Source of the DNA: Paenibacillus faecis | GTDB lineage: Bacteria; Bacillota; Bacilli; Paenibacillales; Paenibacillaceae | DNA length: 64,000 bases | NCBI RefSeq assembly: GCF_008084145.1 | Contig: NZ_VSDO01000004.1 | Span: 62,001 to 126,000, forward strand | Reading direction: 5' to 3' | Shown: piece by piece, positions 47,820 through 55,922 of the stretch | Layout: each line of letters begins with the position of its first letter | Position numbering within the stretch: position 1 is the stretch's first letter | Notes under the pieces: generated by a model | Told to the model about the DNA's origin: nothing | Database searches by the model: none | The model's input: only the letters and a program-made list of their open reading frames with translations | Translations under genes and position numbers: made by a program

Positions 47820-50594
47820 ATGAATTTTCGGCTGATAGAGCAGACCGGCCTGAACCAGGTCGGCGTTGAAGTGGAGGGGCGAGCATTCCGGCACGAAAGC
47901 GGGATGACCCTCCTGCTGTTTCATGACAGCCATAGCACCGAAATCGCCGTAAATATAACGGTGGGGACTCCGGCCATCGATCACAAGGGAGCCTCCCATA
48001 TCGTCGAGCATTGCATTGCCGCCGAGCCTCCCGAGGGGCTGCGGGGGCTCCGGCGGTATGCCGCCACCTATCAGGATAAAACCAGTTACGAGTTTATTCT
48101 GAAGCAGGGGGAGCTCGAGCAAATCCGGCTCGTATTGAAAGGCATCTTCACCCCCGCTTTTAAGGCCGACAAAGCGATCTTTCTACGCGAGGGATGGCGG
48201 GCCGAAGAGCATCAAGGACGCCGGTTTGTTCGGGGCGTCGTGCTGAACGAGGTGAGGGACTTGCTATCGTCCCCGATTTATCGGCTGATTCAGCTAGCTC
48301 CTTTTACGCTATACCCTAATTCGGTGCATGGTAATATCGCCGGCGGGTTACCCGCGGAAATCGTCAAGGTGACTTATGAAGAAGTGGTCGGGTATCACGA
48401 GACGTATTACGTCCCTGAACGGTGCTGCATGTATATCTACGGCAACCTGGATTACGACGGGGTATTGGAAGCGGTAGACCGCTTTTTCACGGAAGGTTTT
48501 CGGCACGCCGCCAACGCCTCCGCTGTCTCCGCCGTCTCCAGCGTATCCGACCCGGTCTCTTGCCGGCCGATTCCATATTATGAAGGCCGCTATCCGGCCG
48601 TCCACGAATCCGTAAGCGGGCATGATTTTATCGGCGTCAATTACCCGTTGGTCAAGCCCCAAACCCAGGGGGAGTACAATGCTTACTACTGGCTGGAAAG
48701 GCGATTGACCGAAGCGGCGACGGACGACTTGGCGGCCGATTGTCCCGGCAAGATATGCAAAGCCGTCTTCAAAAACTCGCTGCTCCGCCCCTATCTTGCG
48801 CTCATGTACGGTTTCTGTCCGGGCGAGGCCCGCGAGGAGGCCGTCCGATATTCATCCGCGCTGCTCGATCGCATCGGCCCGGAGGCGGGACGCACGGACA
48901 TCCCCAATTACATCGCCCGGCTAATCGACCGGGGCAGAGGCCGGGCCGGCTTGCTAAAGCTGGGACATTATCTCATGGAGGCGCATTTCGGCGGGTTGCC
49001 CGCCTTCGCTTACATCCGGGAAAGCGCGGAGCGGACGGACCGCCAACGCTGGAGCGCGCTTTTCGAAACGCAGTTTCGCGCTTCCCGCTGTGCGGTCGTC
49101 TGCCTTAAACCGGGTCGGGATGCCCATGGCGGCGAAACTGCTGCCACCGAGCCGCCGGCTGCCGCCGCTACGGTTTCGCCGAGCAGTGTTCCCGCCCCCG
49201 CGGATGCCGCTCCGCAACCCCTGCGAACCGTCGCTCCCCCGTTTCCTTTGTCCGTCCAATTTCCCTCCTGCCTTTCAAATGAACCCCCTGAGCGTCCGCC
49301 GGAATGCGAGCCAATGGTCATAGCCGGAATTGCCGGCTACATGTATACCCAACTGGAAGGAGGACATTATGGTCATCTTTATTTTGAGATCAGCGACTTA
49401 AAGGCCGGTCAATGGGCGTGGGCCACTATTTTGGCGCGCTCGATGAACCTGTGGTTATCCGCTCACGGTTTCGGGGAAGAAATCCGGGTAAGCTGCACCA
49501 CCTGCCAGGACGAGGAACGAGCGAAAGCAAGGTCCTTTCTGCGGGTGAGCCTTTCCGGAGACTCGCTGAGCCGGTTCGACCGGTTGTTGCACGAATGCCG
49601 CCGCATGATGGACTCCCCCTCCCTACTGGCGGACGGCCTGCGGCTGGAAAGAGAGCTGAGTATCATGAAAGCCAACCTGGACCTTACCCTGATGACCGAT
49701 GTCAGAAGTTTAATCCTGCTGCGGGCCTTATCGTACACGTCCGGCTGCAGCCATCAAAAAGACGCGCTAAGGGGCATTGCGTTCTACCGCAGCCTTTCCG
49801 CCTTATTGCGGGAGGCCGGCGGACCGTATTTGATCGCCCGGCGTCTCGCCGAAATCGCAGCCGTAGTCTTCACCCGTTCCCGGCTCATTGTCAGCGTGTA
49901 TACGCGCGATCTACGGAGCGTTTTGCAACCGATCGAGCGGATGGTGCGCTCCCTCGATCCAGGTTGTGCCTGGCCCTCGGGAATGGAGTTTAAGGCGCTG
50001 CACGGACGGCGCGAGGGCTTTATTTCCGCCAGTCCCACCCAACAAATGGTGTTGTGCTCGGACCTGACGGGAAGCGGCCTGAAGGCTTCGCCGCGACTAA
50101 AAGCTTTATGCGGACTAGTTAATGATCATTACCTTCTTCCTGTATTGCGTCAACGATTGGACGTGTACGCTTGCGAAATGAGCGTCATCGAGAATCACCT
50201 GCTCCTCGCCGCCATGAAGGCCCCCCATCTGGAGCCGACCCTGGAGGCGTTTCGCAGTACGGGGAAGTATATACGGACGAACCTAGCGGCAATCAGGAAC
50301 GCCCTGACGGATTACGCCCGGCTCCATCACGGAAGGACACAGCCTATGCGAAGCACACCTTGGAATGACCTGGAGACCGTAAAACAGTTAACTTCCCCGG
50401 GGAACCGGGAGGAGCGATCGTCCGCCTTCGCAGGAAGAGCGGATGACACCGCCGAAGAGGAAGAACTTCTCCGGGTTGCAGATCTGGCGGACAAGGTGGC
50501 CGAAGCTGGAAGCTATTGTATAATTGGAAATAGCAAGGAGGTAAAAAATAACAGCCGCTTGTTCTCGTCGATCGACGAGCTGCTGATCCCATAG
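47820..50594 (+). CDS. M16C-family zinc peptidase (presequence-protease-like), probable leader peptidase
   Basis: A 924-residue metallopeptidase. AAGGGG lies six bases before ATG 47820; ATG 47814 overlaps the preceding stop. The inverted zinc motif HIVEH is at residues 60-64 (His 60, Glu 63, His 64), and the third ligand is Glu 144 in RGVVLNEVRDLLSSP. TYQDKTSYEF and the GGLPAEI-TYEEVVGYHETYY region fit the M16C branch (PreP-like), which folds as one large chamber that digests small peptides. The second half is degenerate, as is normal. A Pro/Ala-rich linker lies at about 430-480. M16 enzymes cut RiPP leaders in the PQQ and subtilosin systems, so this one probably trims the 42-residue precursor. 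Confidence 0.88.
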   Translation: MNFRLIEQTGLNQVGVEVEGRAFRHESGMTLLLFHDSHSTEIAVNITVGTPAIDHKGASHIVEHCIAAEPPEGLRGLRRYAATYQDKTSYEFILKQGELEQIRLVLKGIFTPAFKADKAIFLREGWRAEEHQGRRFVRGVVLNEVRDLLSSPIYRLIQLAPFTLYPNSVHGNIAGGLPAEIVKVTYEEVVGYHETYYVPERCCMYIYGNLDYDGVLEAVDRFFTEGFRHAANASAVSAVSSVSDPVSCRPIPYYEGRYPAVHESVSGHDFIGVNYPLVKPQTQGEYNAYYWLERRLTEAATDDLAADCPGKICKAVFKNSLLRPYLALMYGFCPGEAREEAVRYSSALLDRIGPEAGRTDIPNYIARLIDRGRGRAGLLKLGHYLMEAHFGGLPAFAYIRESAERTDRQRWSALFETQFRASRCAVVCLKPGRDAHGGETAATEPPAAAATVSPSSVPAPADAAPQPLRTVAPPFPLSVQFPSCLSNEPPERPPECEPMVIAGIAGYMYTQLEGGHYGHLYFEISDLKAGQWAWATILARSMNLWLSAHGFGEEIRVSCTTCQDEERAKARSFLRVSLSGDSLSRFDRLLHECRRMMDSPSLLADGLRLERELSIMKANLDLTLMTDVRSLILLRALSYTSGCSHQKDALRGIAFYRSLSALLREAGGPYLIARRLAEIAAVVFTRSRLIVSVYTRDLRSVLQPIERMVRSLDPGCAWPSGMEFKALHGRREGFISASPTQQMVLCSDLTGSGLKASPRLKALCGLVNDHYLLPVLRQRLDVYACEMSVIENHLLLAAMKAPHLEPTLEAFRSTGKYIRTNLAAIRNALTDYARLHHGRTQPMRSTPWNDLETVKQLTSPGNREERSSAFAGRADDTAEEEELLRVADLADKVAEAGSYCIIGNSKEVKNNSRLFSSIDELLIP

Positions 50595-50636
50595 GGACGG
50601 GCAAGGTAGGCATTTTGGTACAAGGGTAGGGTGTCT

Positions 50637-51335
50637 ATGAAAAAAATACTGCTGGTGGAGGACGATCTGAGTCTGATCGAGGGTTTGCGTTATTTTCTGG
50701 AGAAGCAAGGGTACGAGGTAACCGTGACTCGCGGGGTGGCCGAAGCGGAAGCGTGTATCGCGGCTGGTTCGTTTGACATGGTGTTACTCGATGTTATGCT
50801 GCCGGATGGCAGCGGCTTCGAATTGTGTCGCGAAATTCGGAGAATTTCGGAGGTGCCGGTTATATTTTTGACGGCTTTGGATGAGGAAGCCAATGTCGTG
50901 ATGGGGCTCGATCTCGGCGGAGACGACTATATGACCAAACCGCTGAAACTGAATGAGCTGATCTCGCGAATGAATGCGGCCTGGCGGCGCTCCGGGCCGG
51001 GCTCCGAGCCTCCGTCGGAACAGGAAGCTATCTTGAAAAGCAACGGAATCACGGTCAAGCTGCTGGAGGGGCGCGCGATCAAGGACGGAACCGACCTGGA
51101 CCTGACGGCGGCTGAGTACCGCCTGCTCTGCCTGTTTATGCGCAACCCGAAGCTCGTGTTGACCAGGGAGCAGATGATGGAGAGGCTGTGGGGCAGCCGC
51201 GACAGCTACGTGGACGACAACACCCTGGCAGTTTATATCAGCAGGCTGCGCGAGAAGATCGAGGATGACCCGAAGAATCCGGAATTTTTAACTACGATCA
51301 GGGGGATGGGATACCGATGGAATGTCATGAAGTAA
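50637..51335 (+). CDS. OmpR-family response regulator of the RiPP locus
   Basis: A 232-residue regulator; ATG 50637 follows AAGGGTAGG. The receiver domain has LLVEDD, the phosphoacceptor Asp in DMVLLDVMLPDGSG and the conserved Lys in YMTKPL. The C-terminal winged helix ends with RGMGYRWNV. The kinase gene begins 10 bases later. It lies 42 bases after the peptidase gene, so it may be read from the same message. Likely targets are the ABC transporter genes downstream, which have GTAAGC repeats in front of them. Confidence 0.93.
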   Translation: MKKILLVEDDLSLIEGLRYFLEKQGYEVTVTRGVAEAEACIAAGSFDMVLLDVMLPDGSGFELCREIRRISEVPVIFLTALDEEANVVMGLDLGGDDYMTKPLKLNELISRMNAAWRRSGPGSEPPSEQEAILKSNGITVKLLEGRAIKDGTDLDLTAAEYRLLCLFMRNPKLVLTREQMMERLWGSRDSYVDDNTLAVYISRLREKIEDDPKNPEFLTTIRGMGYRWNVMK

Positions 51336-51345
51336 AGGAACGGCC

Positions 51346-52596
51346 ATGGACGTACTGAACAACAAAGGCGTCAAGCCGGTGCTGCTGACGTTGGTGCTGG
51401 TGTGGGCAGCGGGTTTGCTGGCGGGACAATGGCTGGTTTACGGTCAGTCCACCGGGATTCAGCGGGTATTTACGGAGCGGGACGCCGAACTGGCCGGGCG
51501 GATCACGCGGGCTTATCCCGGCTTGACCGGCGCGGAAATCGCATCGCTGTTCACCGCAGCGGCGGGGGCGGAGGATGCCGAGGCCGGGAGGGCGATTCTC
51601 GCGGACGCCGGCTACACGGCTGGCACGCCGATGCGGCTGTTTCCGGCCGTCTGGTCATCATACCGCCTTCATGCGCTCGGAGCCGGCCTGACCTGGGCGA
51701 TTGCCGGCGTGCTCGCCATGCTTGCGGTGCTGCGTTTTCTCCAGCGTTTGTACCGGACGATCGACCGGTATCAGGAAGAAGTGCACCGCATCATGAACGG
51801 GGGAAGGTCGACCCGGATCGACGATACCCAGGAGGGGAGCTTGTCCAGGTTGGCCGGGGCGATCAACACGATGATAGCCTCCCTCCAGACCCATCTTTAT
51901 AAGGAACAGCAGAGCCGCTTGTTCTTGAAAGACACGATGACGCATATTTCCCATCAGCTCAAGACCCCGCTGTCCGCGCTGTTTATGTACAACGAAATCA
52001 TGCAGGGAGAATTGGTGGACAATCCCACGGTGATCCGGTTTCTCGACAAAAGCGGACAGGAATTGGAGCGGATGCAGCGGTTGATTGCGAATTTGTTGAA
52101 AATGGCCCGGCTGGACGCTCGTATTATTGAGCTGCAAATGCGGGCGGTCCGGTTAAACGAGCTGATCTGCAGGGCGGCGGGCAGCCTGGAGACCCGGCTG
52201 GAGCGAGAGCGGAAGCGGCTCGATCTTGAAAGTGCCGGACAGGTCACCTATACCTGCGATCCCGAGTGGTTACTGGAGGCCGTCAGCAATCTGTTGACCA
52301 ATGCGATCGACCATTCCGCCCCGGGCGGCGTAATCACCGCGCGCCTTGCCGAAACGCCGCTGCTGGTGGAGATCGAGGTAGCCGACCGCGGAGAAGGGGT
52401 GCATCCTGATGACGCCAATTTTCTGTTCAAGCCGTTTTATCGCAGCCGTTTTTCGCAGGACAAGCAGGGCATCGGCATCGGTCTTAGTCTGGCCAAGACG
52501 ATCATCGAGATGCACGGCGGATTTATTTCACTGGACAGTAAGCCCGGACAAGGCGCGAAATTTACGATCCATCTCCCGAAGCTTACGAATTTGTAA
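51346..52596 (+). CDS. Sensor histidine kinase of the RiPP locus
   Basis: A 416-residue kinase; AAAGGAA precedes ATG 51346. Two membrane spans (about 12-30 and 108-128) enclose an extracellular domain of about 75 residues. A HAMP-like segment leads to the phosphorylated His in THISHQLKTPLSA, then the ATPase N box (LLTNAIDHSA), G1 (VADRGEGV) and G2 (GIGIGLSLAKTI). The domain layout fits sensors that react to cell-envelope stress or to an extracellular peptide. It probably senses the mature product or its damage. Confidence 0.92.
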   Translation: MDVLNNKGVKPVLLTLVLVWAAGLLAGQWLVYGQSTGIQRVFTERDAELAGRITRAYPGLTGAEIASLFTAAAGAEDAEAGRAILADAGYTAGTPMRLFPAVWSSYRLHALGAGLTWAIAGVLAMLAVLRFLQRLYRTIDRYQEEVHRIMNGGRSTRIDDTQEGSLSRLAGAINTMIASLQTHLYKEQQSRLFLKDTMTHISHQLKTPLSALFMYNEIMQGELVDNPTVIRFLDKSGQELERMQRLIANLLKMARLDARIIELQMRAVRLNELICRAAGSLETRLERERKRLDLESAGQVTYTCDPEWLLEAVSNLLTNAIDHSAPGGVITARLAETPLLVEIEVADRGEGVHPDDANFLFKPFYRSRFSQDKQGIGIGLSLAKTIIEMHGGFISLDSKPGQGAKFTIHLPKLTNL

Positions 52597-52620
52597 GCGG
52601 AATTTCATCGGCCGGTAAGC
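52581..52620 (+). promoter_or_regulatory. Probable response-regulator binding repeats
   Basis: GCTTAC (52581-52586) and GTAAGC (52593-52598) form a perfect inverted repeat across the kinase stop codon. A further GTAAGC lies at 52615-52620, exactly 22 bases after the first direct copy, about two helix turns, as expected for an OmpR-family dimer. The ABC transporter operon begins 70 bases later. Confidence 0.45.
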
Positions 52621-52688
52621 TCCCGCGTTTAACATGATGGGGCAGGCGCAAGTTCTTATCTTAACCAATCATAGACCGGGGGATAGCC

Positions 52689-53375
52689 ATGATGGAAATT
52701 TTAAAAGCAAACGGGTTAAGTAAAACGTACGGTCAAGGGGAAACCCGTGTCGAAGCGCTCAAAAACGCTTCGTTCTCGATCAACAAGGGGGAGTTTGTAT
52801 CCATTGTCGGGCCGTCCGGATCGGGAAAGAGCACGCTCCTGAACTTGCTGGGGGCGCTTGATTTCCCCAGCGCGGGGAGCGTGGTTCTGGACGGCAGGGA
52901 AGTGTTCCGGATGAAGGAGAAGGAGCTTTCCGTCTTTCGCAGACGCAATATCGGGTTCGTGTTCCAGGCGTTTAACCTCGTACCCGAGTTAAACGTGGAG
53001 GAGAACATGACGCTGCCGCTGCTGCTGGACCACAAGAAGCCCGATGCCGATTATTTGACGGAACTTCTCAACCTGCTGGGGCTCGCCGAACGCAGGCATC
53101 ACTTGCCCAGCCAGCTCTCGGGCGGACAGCAGCAGCGGGTGGCGATCGGCCGGGCTTTGGCGGCGAAGCCGAAGATCATTTTGGCCGACGAACCGACGGG
53201 AAATCTCGATACAAGAAACAGCAAGGATGTCATCAAGCTGATGAGGTTGTCGGTGGAGCGGTACAACCAGACGCTGGTGATGATTACGCATAACCCGGGC
53301 TTCGCCTCCGTCGCCGACCGGGTGCTGAACGTGGAGGATGGCATCGTGACCGAACTGGGGGGCGATAGCCAATGA
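52689..53375 (+). CDS. ABC transporter ATPase (MacB/LolD type)
   Basis: A 228-residue ATPase. Walker A (GPSGSGKST), Q-loop, signature (LSGGQQQRVA), Walker B (IILADEPTGNLD) and H-loop (ITHNP) are all intact. GGGGGA precedes the ATG pair at 52689/52692. Its stop overlaps the start of the permease gene by four bases (ATGA), so the two are made together. The type handles peptides or lipids at the membrane surface and is typical of bacteriocin resistance modules. Confidence 0.94.
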   Translation: MMEILKANGLSKTYGQGETRVEALKNASFSINKGEFVSIVGPSGSGKSTLLNLLGALDFPSAGSVVLDGREVFRMKEKELSVFRRRNIGFVFQAFNLVPELNVEENMTLPLLLDHKKPDADYLTELLNLLGLAERRHHLPSQLSGGQQQRVAIGRALAAKPKIILADEPTGNLDTRNSKDVIKLMRLSVERYNQTLVMITHNPGFASVADRVLNVEDGIVTELGGDSQ

Positions 53376-55738
53376 AGAGCTATTTGGGGCTGGTGCGAAA
53401 GTACTTATCGGCGCACCCGCGAAAAACCCGGCTGACGGTGGCGAGCGTGGCCATCTCGGTCGCGCTGGTGACGGGGATTTTTTCCATGCTCGATGTGGCG
53501 CTGAAATTCGAAAAAACCCAGGTGATTCATGACTTCGGCAACTATCATTTGGGGATCGAGGCACCCACGGCTAAGGAGATTGAGGGCGTATCGGCCCGGC
53601 TCGACGTGGAGCGAACGGGAAGATGGTTCGGGCTGAAGGAGGGAACGGTGAAAGGGGTGGACAGCGAATTCGGAGCGATTGACGAACAGTTCGCCGAAAA
53701 TATGAATGTCCGCCTGCTGGAAGGTCGCTTTCCGGTCAAGCCCAATGAGATCATGATCGAACAGTGGGCGTCCGATCCGCTGTTTCTGAATGCTGGGCTG
53801 AACGACAAGGTACAGGTGGCCCTGTCCGGCCTGAAGGAAACGGAATTCTTGGTGAGCGGGGTTTATCGTGACCTTAGCAGCCGCAAGGCTTCGGGCTCGC
53901 CCGGGGTCCTGTTGTCCGCCGCGGCGGCGGAGACCATCGCTGGCGGAGAGAAGAAAGTGACCCTGCTGGTCGAATTCAAGGATGGGGTCAATGTGAACAA
54001 CGCCGCCAAAGATATCATACACCGCCTCGGTATTCCCAAGGATCGGGTCGGATTTAACACGCGGCTGCTGGCGGTAACCGGCCAGGGCGGCAGCGATATG
54101 GTCATGAGTTTGTACGCCACCGGCGCGGTTTTGTTCTTTATTGTACTGATCGCCGGGGTTGTCATGATCTACAATATCTTCAATATTTCGGTCATGGACC
54201 GCGTGCGGCAGTTCGGTCTTCTAAGATGTATCGGGGCGTCGGCGTCCCAGATCCGTAAGCTGGTCCGGCGGGAGGGGCTGAGGATCACGCTGATGGCCAT
54301 TCCGCTCGGGGTGCTGGCCGGGATGCTCATTACATTTGCGTGTTCGGCGATATTGAAGTTCTATAATGACGAGCTGTTTGCGGACATCCCGCTGTTCAGC
54401 GTAAGCGTATTGGGGATCGCCGCCGGGGTGGTCGTCGGTTTCCTGACGGTCTACATCGCTTCCCTGCTGCCGGCCCGAAAGGCATCCCGCATTTCCCCCG
54501 TCAACGCCGTGACCGGAAGCGAGGAATTCAAACCGCGCAAACGCCGGAAACGGGGTCTGCTGACACGGATGTTCCGCGCGGAGTTGGCGCTGGGGGTCAA
54601 TAATGTCATGATGAAGAAAAAGACACTGGTATTAATGGCTTCTTCCATCGCCATCAGCATCGTGTTGTTCCTGGGTTTTCAGGTTTTGGTTGATTTTATG
54701 CATACGAGCATAAAGACGACCAAACCTTACACGCCGGATATTTCCCTAACGGCCAAGGAAGGCGTGATCGGCAAAGAGACGTATGACGCTTTGACGGACA
54801 TGGACGGGATCAAGCATGTCTACGGGCGGATGATGGGGTATGCGGAAGCGGATTTCGATAACCGAAAACCGACGGAGGGCCCCCAGAGATCGTGGCTCAT
54901 TTCCTACGATCAAACCCAGTTGAGCTGGGCCAGGGACGATCTTGTCGACGGGGTGTTGTCGGAAGCGAAAATGGACGAAGAGAACGGCGTCATTGCAGTG
55001 GTATCCATATTCAGCAAAAACCGAAAAACCGAGGCGTTAAATCTCAAGGTTGGAGATGAAGTCAAAATAAACACGCCGCAAGGGGTTCAGTCATTAAAGG
55101 TGACGGGCGTGCTGCGGACGGTTCCGTTCAGTTCGTCCGAAACCGTGTCGGCCGCGTTCATAACCACGGAGAAGCAGTTTCCGAAGCTGACCGGACAGTC
55201 CGGGTACAGGGCGATCGATGTCCAACTGAACGGGCGGGAGGAGACTCGGACCGTGGATAAGATCAAAAGGCTGGTAACGCCGGATGTGGAGTACCTGGAC
55301 AGCCGGCAGCGAAACGCCGAGAACGATCAGACATTCATGACGATGGCCGTGTTTATTTACGGATTCGTTGCGGTGATCGGCCTAATCAGCGTGTTGAACA
55401 TTGTGAATACCATGAATACAAGCGTGGCCCAAAAAATACGTTATTTCGGCGTGATGCGGGCGGTGGGTATGTCCGGCGGGCAATTGAGCCGGATGGTGCT
55501 CACGGAGGCGGCCGTCTACTCGCTGTCCGGGACCTTGGCGGGTCTGGTGCTCGGCGTGCTGCTGCAGAGGGCGTTAATTCACGGCGTGTTATCCGATCTT
55601 CATTTGATTTGGAGATTCCCTGCAGGGCAAATGTTACTGATCTTCTTCATTATCCTGGGTGTCACGGTGTTGTCGGTGATCGGGCCGTTAAAGCGTATTA
55701 AGCAAATGAGCGTTTCCGAAGTGGTAAGTTCATTATAA
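53372..55738 (+). CDS. FtsX/MacB-type ABC permease, probable self-protection transporter
   Basis: A 788-residue permease made of two FtsX-like halves. Each half has one N-terminal span, a large extracellular domain and a three-span bundle. The spans around bases 54110-54480 and 55345-55700 carry the motifs QFGLLRCIGAS and YFGVMRAVGMS. The domain between spans 1 and 2 is of the MacB periplasmic-core type. With the two-component system before it, the arrangement resembles Bce/Vex-type modules that remove antimicrobial peptides from the membrane. A role in product immunity is inferred from position. Confidence 0.9.
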   Translation: MKSYLGLVRKYLSAHPRKTRLTVASVAISVALVTGIFSMLDVALKFEKTQVIHDFGNYHLGIEAPTAKEIEGVSARLDVERTGRWFGLKEGTVKGVDSEFGAIDEQFAENMNVRLLEGRFPVKPNEIMIEQWASDPLFLNAGLNDKVQVALSGLKETEFLVSGVYRDLSSRKASGSPGVLLSAAAAETIAGGEKKVTLLVEFKDGVNVNNAAKDIIHRLGIPKDRVGFNTRLLAVTGQGGSDMVMSLYATGAVLFFIVLIAGVVMIYNIFNISVMDRVRQFGLLRCIGASASQIRKLVRREGLRITLMAIPLGVLAGMLITFACSAILKFYNDELFADIPLFSVSVLGIAAGVVVGFLTVYIASLLPARKASRISPVNAVTGSEEFKPRKRRKRGLLTRMFRAELALGVNNVMMKKKTLVLMASSIAISIVLFLGFQVLVDFMHTSIKTTKPYTPDISLTAKEGVIGKETYDALTDMDGIKHVYGRMMGYAEADFDNRKPTEGPQRSWLISYDQTQLSWARDDLVDGVLSEAKMDEENGVIAVVSIFSKNRKTEALNLKVGDEVKINTPQGVQSLKVTGVLRTVPFSSSETVSAAFITTEKQFPKLTGQSGYRAIDVQLNGREETRTVDKIKRLVTPDVEYLDSRQRNAENDQTFMTMAVFIYGFVAVIGLISVLNIVNTMNTSVAQKIRYFGVMRAVGMSGGQLSRMVLTEAAVYSLSGTLAGLVLGVLLQRALIHGVLSDLHLIWRFPAGQMLLIFFIILGVTVLSVIGPLKRIKQMSVSEVVSSL

Positions 55739-55780
55739 CGAACAGGCTCCCCCGTTATTACAGACGGGCGAGCCTGTTCG
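55739..55780. terminator. Strong hairpin closing the RiPP locus
   Basis: CGAACAGGCTC (55739-55749) pairs perfectly with GAGCCTGTTCG (55770-55780), with an inner CCCGT/ACGGG stem. The T tract is short. Confidence 0.75.
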
Positions 55781-55922
55781 TCGTTTGCGGATTCCCGGAT
55801 AAACGGATGCCGGATGTGAAATTCGTGTATACTAAGGGTATATACGTATATAGGAAGTTCTTGGATTGTACGAATATAAAACATCCGGGCTTAAAGGACA
55901 AGCCGGTTTGAGGTGAAATTAT

